A stretch of 64,000 nucleotides of DNA, from positions 678,501-742,500 of the forward strand of contig NZ_CP093379.1 in NCBI RefSeq assembly GCF_022655595.1. Reading direction: 5' to 3'. This document shows positions 34,544 to 44,389 of this stretch, piece by piece. The stretch's first letter is position 1, and each line of letters starts with the position of its first letter. Source of the stretch: Ignatzschineria rhizosphaerae (GTDB taxonomy: Bacteria; Pseudomonadota; Gammaproteobacteria; Cardiobacteriales; Wohlfahrtiimonadaceae). The notes below the pieces were generated by a model. That model saw only the letters and a program-made list of their open reading frames with translations, was not told where the DNA came from and did no database searches. The translations under genes were made by a program, and so were the position numbers.

Positions 34544-34978
34544 TTAGCGAACAATCATCATATCGCAAGTTGCGTAGCGAAGTGTGCTTTCAGATACTGA
34601 GCCTACGAACATTCTTTCAACCATGCCATAACCTGTTGCACCCATCACAATTAGATCTGCTTTAACTTCAGGTGCAATTTTCTTAGCGATAGCACTTCTT
34701 GGAGAACCTTCTTTTTTCAAGGTCGTGACATCTGTTAAACCTTCGGCTTTCGCTTTCTCTTCTGCAGCACTTAAGATTTTTTTCGCATTGTCTTCTGCAT
34801 ACTCTTCAAGAGGTTCTCTATAAGCGATAGCAAGTGAATATGAGCGAACATCAATTACGTGTGCGATAACTAACTTACTGCTATAGAACTTCGCCAATTC
34901 AATTGCACGATCAAGTGCTTTAAGGGAAGCTTCTGATCCATCAACAGGAACTAAAATCGTCTGATATTTTGAACTCAT
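34544..34978 (-). CDS. Universal stress protein, UspA family, ATP-binding type
   Basis: The product is 144 aa. The start TILVPVDGSEASLKALDRAIELA and the nucleotide motif G-2x-G-9x-G-S near the end (VMGATGYGMVERMFVGS) are both present; this motif marks ATP-binding members of the UspF/G type. Usp proteins accumulate in stress and growth arrest. Monocistronic with its own terminator and a long (472-bp) upstream region that could hold regulatory sites. Confidence 0.9.
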   Translation of the reverse strand: MSSKYQTILVPVDGSEASLKALDRAIELAKFYSSKLVIAHVIDVRSYSLAIAYREPLEEYAEDNAKKILSAAEEKAKAEGLTDVTTLKKEGSPRSAIAKKIAPEVKADLIVMGATGYGMVERMFVGSVSESTLRYATCDMMIVR

Positions 34979-35393
34979 ATTTGATTCTCCTAATGTAAGA
35001 GTGGGTTAAAAATTATTAATTCTGATGTCTGATTTCATTATACCCAAGTTTACTGCTATTTACAGTCAAGAGCCTGAAGTAGGTCATGAAATTGGTATTT
35101 AAATTATGACTGAAAGATTAAAAATACACCACAACAATATTATATCATTGATAAAGGCTTCTATTTTTTGAGAAAATGTAGAGATAAAGTATTGAATGTT
35201 TTTATTTTAATTCATGAATATCATTAAAGTTTTATTAAAAAAGATTCCTTGAGCAGTAGGTAAAGATTTTTTAATCCATTTATAGTGAAATCAGTTTTAA
35301 AAACTGAGCGGGCCATATAATAGTGTTAATTCTGAGTCTGATTTTGCTAAAAGGTATGAACTATTAAAATCAGAAGAAATATCAAACTAAAAT
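34979..35393. other. Intergenic region upstream of uspA, with a possible repeat-end remnant
   Basis: No gene of conviction. At 35281-35308 the sequence TATAGTGAAATCAGTTTTAA recalls the ends of the dispersed repeat, and a TCAGTTTT-A-AAAACTGA dyad sits inside it (35291-35307). The rest is AT-rich and featureless. Confidence 0.45.
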
Positions 35394-35425
35394 AATAAAA
35401 AAGCTCCACTTTTTAAGTAGAGCTT
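35394..35425 (-). terminator. Terminator of codBA
   Basis: AAGCTCCACTT pairs with AAGTAGAGCTT (one G-T pair), followed on the minus strand by a T-run, 26 bases after the codA stop. Confidence 0.85.
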
Positions 35426-35450
35426 GTGTCCATTTTAATAAAAAGATTAT

Positions 35451-36728
35451 TTAGCGGCGAAACGTCACGCGCTCTGTATCATTGAGCATAATATGTGTTT
35501 CTGGCAGAGTTGTTTCTGCTAGAATTTTCCCTTTACGAATAGAGTAGCGCGTTGGGACTTGGCGGCGAAGTGCGTCAAAACCATTTTCTGCAGGTAAAAT
35601 AATACAGTTTGCAGATTTACCGACCTCAATGCCGTAATCTTGAAGATGTAACGTTCGGGCGCTATTTTCAGTAATGAGATTTAAGCCATTATTGAGCTCT
35701 GGGTACCCCATCATTTGTCCTACATGCATTCCCATATGTAGGACTTGTAGCATATTCGCCGTACCAAGAGGATACCAAGGATCAAAGACATCGTCATGGC
35801 CAAAGCAGACATTTAATCCTGATTTTAGGAGCTCTTTAACACGCGTCATTCCACGACGTTTAGGATAGCTATCAAATCGACCTTGAAGATGGATATTTAC
35901 TAAGGGATTTGCCACAAAGTTAATGCCTGAGAGTCTAAAAACACGGAAAAGACGTGATGCATAAGCATCATTATAAGAGCCCATTGCCGTTGTGTGGCTT
36001 GCCGTTACTTTTGCGCCAATACCATCGCGGTGTGCAAATGCGGCCACAGATTCAACAAAGCGAGATTGTTCATCATCAATTTCATCACAGTGAATATCAA
36101 TTAAGCGATCATATTTATTTGCAAGTTCAAATACATATTTTAAAGAGTCCACCCCATATTCACGAGTAAATTCAAAATGAGGAATGCCACCAACGGCATC
36201 AGCCCCCATCTTCATTGCCTCTTCCAGAAGCTCTTTACCATTTGGAAATGAGAGAATCCCTTCTTGAGGGAAGGCTACAATCTGCACGTCAATAAAATCT
36301 CGAATCTCTTCTTTAAGTTCAAGCATTGCTTTGAGGGCTGTTAATGTAGGGTCAGAAACATCAACATGGGTTCTAACATGTTGAATACCGTTAGCGATTT
36401 GCCATTTTAAAGTGGTGAGTGCTCGGCGTTTTACATCAGCCTCATCGAGCATTGCTTTTCTTTCTGCCCAGCGTTCAATCCCTTCAAAGAGAGTACCTGA
36501 CTCATTCCATTTAGGTTCACCCGCTGTTTGGGTAGTATCAAGATGAATATGAGGTTCAATAAAGGGAGGAATCACCAAGCCTTCTTCAGCATCAATGATT
36601 TTCAGATCTTCCCCTAAATCAAGGGTAGAGTCTTGTGGGATAATTTGGCTAAATTTGCCATCTTTCATGATGATTTGCCACAAGCCATCTTGATGGCGAA
36701 GGCGAGCATTTTGAATCATTGTTGTCAT
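35451..36728 (-). CDS. codA: Cytosine deaminase CodA
   Basis: The product is 425 aa, close to E. coli CodA (427). Metal and catalytic motifs match: [16 protein letters not shown] at the N-terminus, [11 protein letters not shown] with the catalytic Glu, [16 protein letters not shown], and [15 protein letters not shown] with the metal-binding Asp. It deaminates cytosine to uracil for salvage. The upstream codB ends 8 bp before it, so it is the second gene of a codBA operon. Confidence 0.94.
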   Translation of the reverse strand: MTTMIQNARLRHQDGLWQIIMKDGKFSQIIPQDSTLDLGEDLKIIDAEEGLVIPPFIEPHIHLDTTQTAGEPKWNESGTLFEGIERWAERKAMLDEADVKRRALTTLKWQIANGIQHVRTHVDVSDPTLTALKAMLELKEEIRDFIDVQIVAFPQEGILSFPNGKELLEEAMKMGADAVGGIPHFEFTREYGVDSLKYVFELANKYDRLIDIHCDEIDDEQSRFVESVAAFAHRDGIGAKVTASHTTAMGSYNDAYASRLFRVFRLSGINFVANPLVNIHLQGRFDSYPKRRGMTRVKELLKSGLNVCFGHDDVFDPWYPLGTANMLQVLHMGMHVGQMMGYPELNNGLNLITENSARTLHLQDYGIEVGKSANCIILPAENGFDALRRQVPTRYSIRKGKILAETTLPETHIMLNDTERVTFRR

Positions 36729-36736
36729 AGTGACTC

Positions 36737-37966
36737 CTATCGAATATGGTTTTTAGCGCCGATGATTTTTTCAAGCAACACGTAAGTGATAAGGCTTGCT
36801 ATTACTGAGTTAAGAGGAACAATTCCATTGAGAGAATAACTCGCAATAACACCAGAAGCGACAGCGATAATCGCATTCCAGTTTACAAAGATATCATTCA
36901 TTTTAGCAATTTCTGTGTAACGTTGGCGGTTCATAAAAAAGTCCGCAATTAAAATGGTTCCAATGGGAGGAATAGCTGAAGATAAAAAGACGAGCCAATC
37001 GACAAAGTTATTATAGAGCCACAGAGAAGTAATCGTTCCGATAAAGCCTAAAATCATTGAGAGTTTACGGCTAGAAACTCCTGTGATACTCGAAAAACCT
37101 AAGCCAGATGCGTAAAGCGCATTATTATTAGTCGTCCAGATGTTTAAGCCTAAGATAATAATTGCTGGAATAATGAGTCCTTGAAGAAGCATGACATCAA
37201 AAATATCGGCCTTTCCAAGCGCTAACGTTCCCATGGCACCAAAGATAAACATCAGAGAGTTACCAATAAAAAAGGCAAGAACAGCCACAATGATTGCCGT
37301 TTTAGCATTTTTACCAAATCGTAAAAAGTCAGCGGTTAAACTTCCGGCACTAATAAAAGAACCAATCACAATGCTAAGCGCACTTGCCATTGTTAAAGGA
37401 TTAGTCGGTTCAATTGTCGCAAGTACTTTTATGCCACCGACAGAAGAGACCGCCTCCCATACAGAATAAACGCCAAGAATAGTCATAGAAGGGACAGCTA
37501 GAATGGAAAGAGCGGCAATTGCACCAATTCCAAAATACATAGTTCCCGTCATTAAAGCGCCGGCAAGGATGATGAGTAAATAGAGATTAATGCCAGTTAC
37601 CTCACTAACAGGGATGACGAACATAGCAACCCCCACTCCAAACCAGCCTACTTGTGTGCCCGCAAGAAGAAGGGAGGGGAGCCAAGCACCGCGGCGACCA
37701 AAAGCATAACGTGCTAAAAGATGCGTTGTTAACCCTGTTTTGACCCCAATAAATCCTAAAAATGCGGTATAAATGGCGAGAAATGAGTTACCAATGATAA
37801 TGGCGATAAAGAAATTATTAAGATTCAGACCAGCGCCAACTCGTCCACCTGCTAGCATGCTTGCTGAGAAAAAGGTGAGTCCTAGCATAATAAATGCCAG
37901 AGATAGTAAGCTTTTTCGTTGGTTTAAAGGGACGGTTCCTTGGCTATAATTGACATCTTCAGACAT
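36737..37966 (-). CDS. codB: Cytosine permease CodB (NCS1 family)
   Basis: The product is 409 aa with about 12 transmembrane helices. NCS1-type features are [18 protein letters not shown] in the first helices, [25 protein letters not shown], and [16 protein letters not shown]. It imports cytosine, the substrate of CodA encoded 8 bp downstream. A GGAG site stands 9 bases before the ATG. The upstream 400 bp carry a short tandem repeat that might bind a regulator. Confidence 0.93.
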   Translation of the reverse strand: MSEDVNYSQGTVPLNQRKSLLSLAFIMLGLTFFSASMLAGGRVGAGLNLNNFFIAIIIGNSFLAIYTAFLGFIGVKTGLTTHLLARYAFGRRGAWLPSLLLAGTQVGWFGVGVAMFVIPVSEVTGINLYLLIILAGALMTGTMYFGIGAIAALSILAVPSMTILGVYSVWEAVSSVGGIKVLATIEPTNPLTMASALSIVIGSFISAGSLTADFLRFGKNAKTAIIVAVLAFFIGNSLMFIFGAMGTLALGKADIFDVMLLQGLIIPAIIILGLNIWTTNNNALYASGLGFSSITGVSSRKLSMILGFIGTITSLWLYNNFVDWLVFLSSAIPPIGTILIADFFMNRQRYTEIAKMNDIFVNWNAIIAVASGVIASYSLNGIVPLNSVIASLITYVLLEKIIGAKNHIR

Positions 37967-38366
37967 CGTGGTTCACTCCATGTAAAAATTAATTTTATTA
38001 AAAATAGATGAGTGCTTTGCCACCTTTGTTATTGCTGTTTCCTGGGCACAAAACTTCCATATCATAAACTGTATTTAAAATTTGTGAAGTTTTTTTATCG
38101 ACAATATTTTAAGCAAGTTTGTGGCTGTTTAGTGAAACATTATCAGATCTATCTTTTAAAGGGTGAAAGGAAGAATGAGGATTTTTATAAAATTGATTAA
38201 GTGGATAGTCATTTGAGAGGAGTTCGTTTTTATAAAAATCATTCCAAAATCATTCCAAAATTATTAAAAACTGGAAAAGGAGTGTAGAGAAGAGCATGGT
38301 CTTTAAGGGGAGTTTTTTTGTAGTAAATATTTAGACTTAAGTTTAATGTGAAAAAAGATCGGACAT
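37967..38366. other. Intergenic region upstream of codBA
   Basis: AT-rich and free of a convincing gene (a 62-codon frame at 38012-38200 has no ribosome site or recognisable content). It holds the 11-bp tandem repeat listed separately and, presumably, the codB promoter. Confidence 0.5.
38235..38267. repeat. 11-bp tandem repeat upstream of codBA
   Basis: AAAATCATTCC occurs twice in exact tandem and is followed by a degenerate third unit AAAATTATTAA. An 11-bp period puts copies on one face of the helix, as for an operator array. Confidence 0.6.
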
Positions 38367-38398
38367 AAAAAAAGCTTCCAAAAAACTTGGAAGCTTTT
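38367..38398 (-). terminator. Terminator of dnaJ
   Basis: AAAAGCTTCCAA pairs perfectly with TTGGAAGCTTTT over a 5-nt loop, with a T-run on the minus strand. Confidence 0.88.
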
Positions 38399-38420
38399 AA
38401 CAAAGAGGCTAGGTAATAGA

Positions 38421-39569
38421 TTACTTACCAAGATCTTCAAAGAATCGTTTTGCTTTATCTAGCCAACCGTTTTGTTTTGGAGCATGGTTTTCTCCAAGTG
38501 TTTCGCCAAATTGGCGGAGCATCTCTTTCTGTTCATTACTGAGTTTTACCGGCGTTTCAACTTTAATAGAGCAGTAGAGATCCCCTTGCATGCCGCCGCG
38601 TACAGGTTTTACCCCTTTACCGCGGAGTCTAAAGACACGATCTGTTTGAGTTTCTGCGGGGATTTTAAGATTGACTCGACCATCAAGCGTTGGGACTTCA
38701 ATCTCTCCACCTAATGCCGCTGTTGTAAAGCTTACCGGTACTTCGCAGTAGAGATTTTCATCTTCACGAGTAAAGATCGCATGTCTTTTTACGCGGATTT
38801 GAACATATAAGTCCCCATTAGGACCTCCATTTTCACCCGCTTCGCCTTCACCAGATAAGCGGATTCTATCACCCGTATCAACTCCGGCTGGGACTTTGAC
38901 TTCAAGGGTTTTATTTTTCTTCACATTACCGCTACCATGACAGTGTGTACATGGATTGGTGATTTTCTTACCACGACCATGACAGTCAGGGCAGGTCTGT
39001 TGTACAGAGAAGAATCCTTGAGAAACACGAACTTGACCGGTACCATGACAAGTTGGGCAAGTTATTGGTTCAGAGCCTTCAGCTGCTCCTGAGCCATTAC
39101 AGTAATGGCAATGGACGGTTGTAGGTACGGTAATGCGGGTTGTGGTACCAAATACGGCTTCTTCTAAAGTAATATCAAGTTGGTAGCCAATGTCATCACC
39201 ACGATAGGCGCGTGGCCCACTACTACGACCACCGCCGCCACGGCCACCAAAGATATCACCGAACATATCACCAAAGATATCACCAAAGTCACCGCCGCCG
39301 CCAAAACCTCCAAAGCCGCCTTGACCGCCACCTGCTTGACCATTAACACCCGCATGACCAAACTGGTCATACATACGGCGTTTCTCCTCATCAAAGAGGA
39401 CTTCGTAAGCTTTTTGGACTTCTTTAAACTTCTCTTCGGCTTCTTCTTTATTGTCTACGTTACGGTCGGGATGATATTTTCCCGCAAGACGTCTATAAGC
39501 TTTACGAATCTCATCTTGTGTCGCTGTTTTAGACACTCCTAAGACTTCATAATAATCGCGTTCCGACAT
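38421..39569 (-). CDS. dnaJ: Chaperone protein DnaJ
   Basis: The product is 382 aa. The J domain (residues 1-70) has the HPD motif in KYHPDRN; a Gly/Phe-rich linker ([17 protein letters not shown]) follows. The zinc-binding domain has four CxxCxGxG repeats ([32 protein letters not shown]), followed by the C-terminal substrate-binding domain. It is the Hsp40 partner that delivers clients to DnaK. It lies downstream of dnaK, but a hairpin between them suggests partly separate transcription. Confidence 0.95.
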   Translation of the reverse strand: MSERDYYEVLGVSKTATQDEIRKAYRRLAGKYHPDRNVDNKEEAEEKFKEVQKAYEVLFDEEKRRMYDQFGHAGVNGQAGGGQGGFGGFGGGGDFGDIFGDMFGDIFGGRGGGGRSSGPRAYRGDDIGYQLDITLEEAVFGTTTRITVPTTVHCHYCNGSGAAEGSEPITCPTCHGTGQVRVSQGFFSVQQTCPDCHGRGKKITNPCTHCHGSGNVKKNKTLEVKVPAGVDTGDRIRLSGEGEAGENGGPNGDLYVQIRVKRHAIFTREDENLYCEVPVSFTTAALGGEIEVPTLDGRVNLKIPAETQTDRVFRLRGKGVKPVRGGMQGDLYCSIKVETPVKLSNEQKEMLRQFGETLGENHAPKQNGWLDKAKRFFEDLGK

Positions 39570-39835
39570 ATATGCTTATTCCTTACTGTTAAATCTGCTA
39601 ATTTTGTCATTAATCACCAAATACATGGTGAGAGTGATCGATAGTATGATTCGATCTTGGTAACTAGAGTGCAAGAGATCTAGTTTATTTATGTTTTGAT
39701 AAATATCTGGGGGATATTAAAACATATTATCGATCGGGAAACTTATTTAAATATCCTGATTGATAAGAGGTCTTATTATCGTGGTTGATATTCTATTTTT
39801 TAAGCCTCAATCATCGTAGGGCGCTACTATAAAAG
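39570..39835. other. Intergenic region between dnaK and dnaJ
   Basis: About 266 bp without a gene between the dnaK terminator and the dnaJ start. It probably contains a dnaJ promoter on the minus strand, but no confident -35/-10 pair was found. Confidence 0.5.
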
Positions 39836-39859
39836 AGGATACCTCTTTCGAGGTATCCT
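39836..39859 (-). terminator. Terminator of dnaK
   Basis: AGGATACCTC pairs perfectly with GAGGTATCCT around a TTTC loop; on the minus strand it is followed by CTTTTATA, a moderate T-run. Confidence 0.75.
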
Positions 39860-39884
39860 GATTTACTATCTAATTTAAGATAAA

Positions 39885-41801
39885 TTATTTATCTTTTTTC
39901 TCATCTTTTACTTCTTCGAACTCAGCATCAACAACGTTATCGTCTTTTGCTTCTGCCCCTTCAGCACCTGTTTCTCCGCCTTGTTCTGCGTATGCTTTTT
40001 GTGCTAAAGCGCCTGCTAGCTCTGTTAATTTTTCAGTTTTAGCATTGATATCTTCAAGATCATTGCCTTTAACTGATTCTTTGAGCTCTTCGATTGCAGC
40101 TTCAATCGCTGTTTTCTCAGATTCTTCAACTTTTTCAGCTAAATCTTTTAATGATTTTTCTGAAGCGTGAATCATCTGCTCAGCCATGTTACGAGCTGAT
40201 ACTAACTCTTGGAATTTCTTATCTTCTTCTGCAAATTTCTCGGCATCTTTAACCATTTTCTCGATATCATCTTCAGATAAACCAGAGTTAGAACGGATCT
40301 GGATAGATTGCTCTTTACCTGTTGCTTTATCTTTTGCAGATACATTCATAATACCGTCTGAGTCAATATCAAAAGTAACTTCGATTTGTGGTGTGCCACG
40401 TGGTGCTGGTGGAATATCCGCAAGATCAAATTGACCAAGTGAATGGTTCTGTGCAGCTTGTGGGCGCTCCCCTTGAAGTACATGAATTGTCACAGCAGGT
40501 TGGTTATCTTGTGCTGTTGAGAATACTTGACTTGCTTTTGTTGGGATTGTGGTGTTTTTCTCGATGAGTTTAGTCATCACGCCGCCCATTGTCTCAATAC
40601 CAAGCGATAATGGTGTTACGTCAAGAAGAAGAACATCTTTCACATCCCCACCTAAAACCCCACCTTGCACTGCCGCTCCTGATGCAACAGCTTCATCTGG
40701 GTTTACATCATGACGAGGCTCTTTACCGAAGAACTCTTTTACCTTCTCTTGAACTTTCGGCATACGCGTTTGACCACCAACGAGAATAACATCGTTGATT
40801 TGGCTCGCTGAAAGACCTGCGTCTTTAAGAGCTATACGGCATGGCTCAAGCGTACGATCAACAAGATCTTCCACTAATGCTTCAAGTTTTGCACGGGTCA
40901 TTTTAATATTTAAATGTTTAGGACCTGTGTTATCTGCAGTGATATATGGAAGATTGATCTCTGTTTGTTGTGCTGAAGAGAGTTCAATTTTCGCTTTTTC
41001 ACCGGCATCCTTTAAGCGTTGAAGCGCTAATGGATCATTTTGTAAGTCAATACCTGTCTCTTTTTTGAATTCAGCTACAAGGTAGTTGATGATTGCGTTG
41101 TCAAAGTCTTCACCACCTAGGAAGGTATCTCCATTTGTTGAAAGAACTTCAAATTGCTTATCACCATCAAAGTCCGCAATTTCAATGATTGAGATATCAA
41201 ATGTACCACCACCTAAGTCAAATACTGCAACTTTACGCTCGCCTTGTGAATCTTTATCAAGACCATATGCAAGCGCTGCCGCTGTTGGTTCGTTAATGAT
41301 ACGTTTTACATCAAGACCTGCAATTTTACCCGCATCTTTTGTTGCTTGACGTTGTGCGTCATTAAAGTAAGCAGGAACAGTGATGACTGCTTCTGTTACT
41401 TTTTCCCCTAAGTATTTTTCAGCAGTCTCTTTCATTTTCATCAGAACTCGTGCTGATACTTCTGGCGGCGCCATTTTTTGATCTTCTAATACTGAAACCC
41501 ACGCATCGCCATTGTCAGCTTTGATGATAGAGAACGGAACGATTTTGCTATCTTTCTGAACTTCTGCATCATCAAAACGGCGACCAATAAGACGTTTGAT
41601 AGCATATAGAGTGTTTTTAGGATTCGTAATCGCCTGACGTTTTGCCGGCTCACCTGTTAAAACTTCATCTGGAGTATATGCCACAATTGATGGGGTTGTG
41701 CGATCGCCTTCGGCGTTTTCAATAACACGAACCTTGTCGCCTTCCATTACGGCAACACATGAGTTAGTTGTACCTAAGTCAATACCAATAATTTTAGCCA
41801 T
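39885..41801 (-). CDS. dnaK: Chaperone protein DnaK (Hsp70)
   Basis: The product is 638 aa, the same length as E. coli DnaK. The ATPase domain has [16 protein letters not shown], the phosphate loop [13 protein letters not shown] and the [13 protein letters not shown] motif. The linker [13 protein letters not shown] leads into the substrate-binding domain; the C-terminus ends in an acidic [16 protein letters not shown] tail as usual. A heat-shock sigma32-type promoter precedes it. grpE is not beside it. Confidence 0.97.
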   Translation of the reverse strand: MAKIIGIDLGTTNSCVAVMEGDKVRVIENAEGDRTTPSIVAYTPDEVLTGEPAKRQAITNPKNTLYAIKRLIGRRFDDAEVQKDSKIVPFSIIKADNGDAWVSVLEDQKMAPPEVSARVLMKMKETAEKYLGEKVTEAVITVPAYFNDAQRQATKDAGKIAGLDVKRIINEPTAAALAYGLDKDSQGERKVAVFDLGGGTFDISIIEIADFDGDKQFEVLSTNGDTFLGGEDFDNAIINYLVAEFKKETGIDLQNDPLALQRLKDAGEKAKIELSSAQQTEINLPYITADNTGPKHLNIKMTRAKLEALVEDLVDRTLEPCRIALKDAGLSASQINDVILVGGQTRMPKVQEKVKEFFGKEPRHDVNPDEAVASGAAVQGGVLGGDVKDVLLLDVTPLSLGIETMGGVMTKLIEKNTTIPTKASQVFSTAQDNQPAVTIHVLQGERPQAAQNHSLGQFDLADIPPAPRGTPQIEVTFDIDSDGIMNVSAKDKATGKEQSIQIRSNSGLSEDDIEKMVKDAEKFAEEDKKFQELVSARNMAEQMIHASEKSLKDLAEKVEESEKTAIEAAIEELKESVKGNDLEDINAKTEKLTELAGALAQKAYAEQGGETGAEGAEAKDDNVVDAEFEEVKDEKKDK

Positions 41802-41895
41802 TATTAAATTTCCTTTAATCTATGTTTTTTTAATAGTGTTTTTTTGCTAGCAATGAGCTTATATCGTAAGTAAGTCATTTCTATGTCTGAATACA

Positions 41896-41923
41896 ATATG
41901 GGAACAAAAATTCAGACTTCAAG
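41896..41923 (-). promoter_or_regulatory. Sigma32 (heat-shock) promoter of dnaK
   Basis: On the minus strand CTTGAAG (-35) and TCCCATAT (-10) are separated by 13 bases, close to the sigma32 consensus CTTGAAA/CCCCATNT. It lies about 95 bp upstream of the dnaK ATG. Confidence 0.75.
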
Positions 41924-41972
41924 GAAATTTATAAAAAAAATTAAAATTAATTTGTAAAGTGAATCGTTAATA

Positions 41973-42686
41973 TTACGATCTTGCTCCAAAAATATCGCTA
42001 CCAACTCGGATAATAGTGGCACCTTCAAGGATTGCAAGTTCTAAATCCTGACTCATTCCCATGGAGAGGTCAATTGCTGTTTTGGCTAATAAACCTTCAG
42101 AAATCATCTTGTCACGTAAGGTTTTAAGTTCCGCAAAACCACGGCGGATGATCATTTCATCATCAGATTGTAGACCGATAGTCATCAAACCTCTAATAGA
42201 GAGTTGGCTAAAGTTAGTCATCTCTTTTAAAAAATCAGGCAGTTCTTCCGGCATCAATCCTTGCTTATTAGGATCTCTACTACTGTTTACTTGAATCATA
42301 ATGCTACGCTTTAAGTCATGATCAAGGGCATATTGATTGATTCTACGAGCAATACGAATACGATCAACGCTTTGAATGCAATCGGCAATAGCCGTCACTT
42401 CATTGACCTTATTACCTTGCAGGGCGCCGATAAAATGAGTCTCTCTTGGAGTGATGGCTGTTTGTGCCTTTGATAGGAAGGGCGCTTTTTCAACAAGCTC
42501 TTGGGCTCTATTTTCACCAATGAGTCCATATCCTAATGCTATTGCTCTATTAATTAACTCAGGAGAGCGGGTCTTAGTCGCAAGAAGCAATGATATCTCT
42601 TGAGGATCTCTTCCTGCGGATAATGCTGCCTTTTCGATGCGATGATTGATTTGTTGAATATTATTGAGTAATTCATTATCAGTCAT
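41973..42686 (-). CDS. YggS-family pyridoxal phosphate-binding protein
   Basis: The start at 42686 gives 237 aa; an in-frame ATG at 42701 lacks a ribosome site, whereas a GGAG precedes the preferred start. The PLP lysine is in LLLATKTRSPELI, followed by IGENRAQEL and HFIGALQGNKV, the usual YggS/PLPBP motifs, and the C-terminal DLSMGMSQDLELAI motif for phosphate binding. The protein is a fold-type III TIM barrel involved in PLP homeostasis and has no known catalysis. Located between the response regulator gene and dnaK, transcribed on the same strand. Confidence 0.9.
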   Translation of the reverse strand: MTDNELLNNIQQINHRIEKAALSAGRDPQEISLLLATKTRSPELINRAIALGYGLIGENRAQELVEKAPFLSKAQTAITPRETHFIGALQGNKVNEVTAIADCIQSVDRIRIARRINQYALDHDLKRSIMIQVNSSRDPNKQGLMPEELPDFLKEMTNFSQLSIRGLMTIGLQSDDEMIIRRGFAELKTLRDKMISEGLLAKTAIDLSMGMSQDLELAILEGATIIRVGSDIFGARS

Positions 42687-42788
42687 GAGGTAGATCTCCA
42701 ATAATCATCTATTGATAGGGTGAACTATTGAGAAGGCTAAAGCGTTAATTTATTATATTTCAATAGCCTATCTGTATTGTTATTTGAA

Positions 42789-42820
42789 TAAAAAAGGGCT
42801 GAAAGTAATTATTAAGCCCT
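42789..42820 (-). terminator. Terminator after the NtrX-like gene
   Basis: On the minus strand AGGGCT and AGCCCT form a short stem with a 14-nt loop and a following T-run (TTTTTTATT). Confidence 0.65.
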
Positions 42821-42878
42821 CAATTGCCGATCTATCTTGTAGATCTTTTTTTATGTATAGATGCGTTTATAGCATCAA

Positions 42879-44255
42879 TTAGTAACCTTTTTTAGGATCG
42901 ATATCGAGTGATTTAAGTTTGCGATAGAGGTTTGTTCGCTCCATTCCTACAAGCTCTGCAAGATTGGCAATATTCCCCTCAGATCTCTCGTATTGTGCGA
43001 TAAGGTACGCTCTTTCAAATTGTTCACGCGCTTCTCTTAAAGGCAGGTGTAAAAGTAGATGATCTGTAATGGCTAAAGGATCATTTTGCTCCATTTTAAG
43101 ATCATGTTCTAAAGTACTATTTACCTCTTCTAGTGTGACTTCATCGCTTTTTCCAAGTACTAATAGACGTTGGATAATATTTTTAAGCGCAAGATTATTG
43201 CCCTTCCAGTGGTGGTTGCGGAGTCTATTTTGCGCCGCAATTGAAAAGTGACGATAGGTAAGATGTTTGTCTTCTACAAAGTGATGGACATAATAGCTAA
43301 TTAATTCAGGAACATCTTCAGGGTGCTCAGAAAGAGAGGGGATTTCTATTACAACAACATTAATAAGATGCCATAAGCCTTCATTAAAATCGCCACTATC
43401 AACCAATGAATAGAGGCTAGGCTGCGCTGAGAAGAGGTAGCGAATATTAGAAGCTGTTAAAGTCCCTGTTTGTGGATGAAGATAAGATTTAGTTTGTAAA
43501 AGATCATAGATTAAACGCTGTGTCTGTTCATCGGCTTGTTCAAGGTTGCTTAAGTAAAGAGTGCCGCCTTCTACAGATTGTAATAACTGTGAGCGTTTTT
43601 CGGTATTTTCAATGAGCTCTTTAACCTCATTGAGGGTTAAAGAATTAAAACTTAACTCTAAAAATGGGGCATTTTTTTGTTGAGAGTTGGTATGAATATA
43701 ACTTGCAATGCCGGCAATTTCAGAACCAAAGGTATGAATGAGCAAAATATTAGAATCTGATTTTGCAGCTTCTTTTAGCTTTTGGCGTAGCGTATTCATC
43801 ATAGGGCTTCTGCCAATAGGTTCAAATGGTTTGATAGGGAGCGGATGGATTCTCTCTTGTTGAAAGGTCGGCGGCGCTTCTTGAGATTCTGCTAATGTCT
43901 TTTCAACCACTAATAAGAGTTTTGCAAGCGTTAGGGGTTTTTCAAGAAAATCAGCCGCGCCAAGTTTTGTTGCTTCAATGGCGTGTTCTAAAGTCCCATG
44001 GCCGCTCATCATAATTACAGGACAATGTAACTCCCCATTATCATGCCAAGCTTCTAACAGAGAGATTCCATCAATATCAGGCATCCAAATATCAAGGAGA
44101 ATAAGATCAGGCTCACGTTTAGCTTTTAATGCTTTGGCTTCTGCACCATTGTAGGCCATTGCAACTTCATAGCCCTCGTCCTGTAAAATATCACTTACGA
44201 GGTTGCAGATATCTTTTTCATCATCAATGATCAGAATGTAGGGTTTATCTTGCAT
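42879..44255 (-). CDS. NtrX-like response regulator with a degenerate AAA+ domain
   Basis: The product is 458 aa. The receiver domain (1-120) is intact, with phospho-acceptor Asp55 in LILLDIWMPDIDG and the Lys in FLEKPL. The middle (about 135-360) is collinear with NtrC-type AAA+ activators, but Walker A is absent (ILLIHTFGSEIAGIASYIH). The GAFTGA loop is missing and Walker B reads GGTLYLSNLEQ instead of LFLDEI. The C-terminal Fis-type helix-turn-helix (NIANLAELVGMERTNLYRKL) is preserved. It should bind DNA under phosphorylation control but not hydrolyse ATP or open sigma54 promoters. No histidine kinase gene is adjacent, so it is an orphan regulator here. Confidence 0.85.
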   Translation of the reverse strand: MQDKPYILIIDDEKDICNLVSDILQDEGYEVAMAYNGAEAKALKAKREPDLILLDIWMPDIDGISLLEAWHDNGELHCPVIMMSGHGTLEHAIEATKLGAADFLEKPLTLAKLLLVVEKTLAESQEAPPTFQQERIHPLPIKPFEPIGRSPMMNTLRQKLKEAAKSDSNILLIHTFGSEIAGIASYIHTNSQQKNAPFLELSFNSLTLNEVKELIENTEKRSQLLQSVEGGTLYLSNLEQADEQTQRLIYDLLQTKSYLHPQTGTLTASNIRYLFSAQPSLYSLVDSGDFNEGLWHLINVVVIEIPSLSEHPEDVPELISYYVHHFVEDKHLTYRHFSIAAQNRLRNHHWKGNNLALKNIIQRLLVLGKSDEVTLEEVNSTLEHDLKMEQNDPLAITDHLLLHLPLREAREQFERAYLIAQYERSEGNIANLAELVGMERTNLYRKLKSLDIDPKKGY

Positions 44256-44347
44256 ATAAATTACTGTCTCTTAGCTATTTTATGGTTGATATAAAAGGGT
44301 AGCTCAATCTAATAAAAGCATCTCTAGTTGAGTGAGCGACTAGAAAG

Positions 44348-44373
44348 AAAAAAGGGAGTTTAAAAACTCCCTT
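44348..44373 (-). terminator. Terminator of topA
   Basis: AAGGGAGTTT pairs with AAACTCCCTT; a T-run follows on the minus strand. Confidence 0.85.
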
Positions 44374-44389
44374 CCTAGTATATCGAAGA

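Noticed and set aside
38012-38200. 62-codon frame upstream of codB
   Set aside because: No Shine-Dalgarno, odd composition rich in Cys/Tyr/Lys/Phe, no family resemblance.
42829-42852. GATCTA/TAGATC hairpin with a T-run on the plus strand
   Set aside because: No plus-strand gene reads into it; both neighbours are on the minus strand, so it is probably a chance dyad or secondary to the listed terminator.
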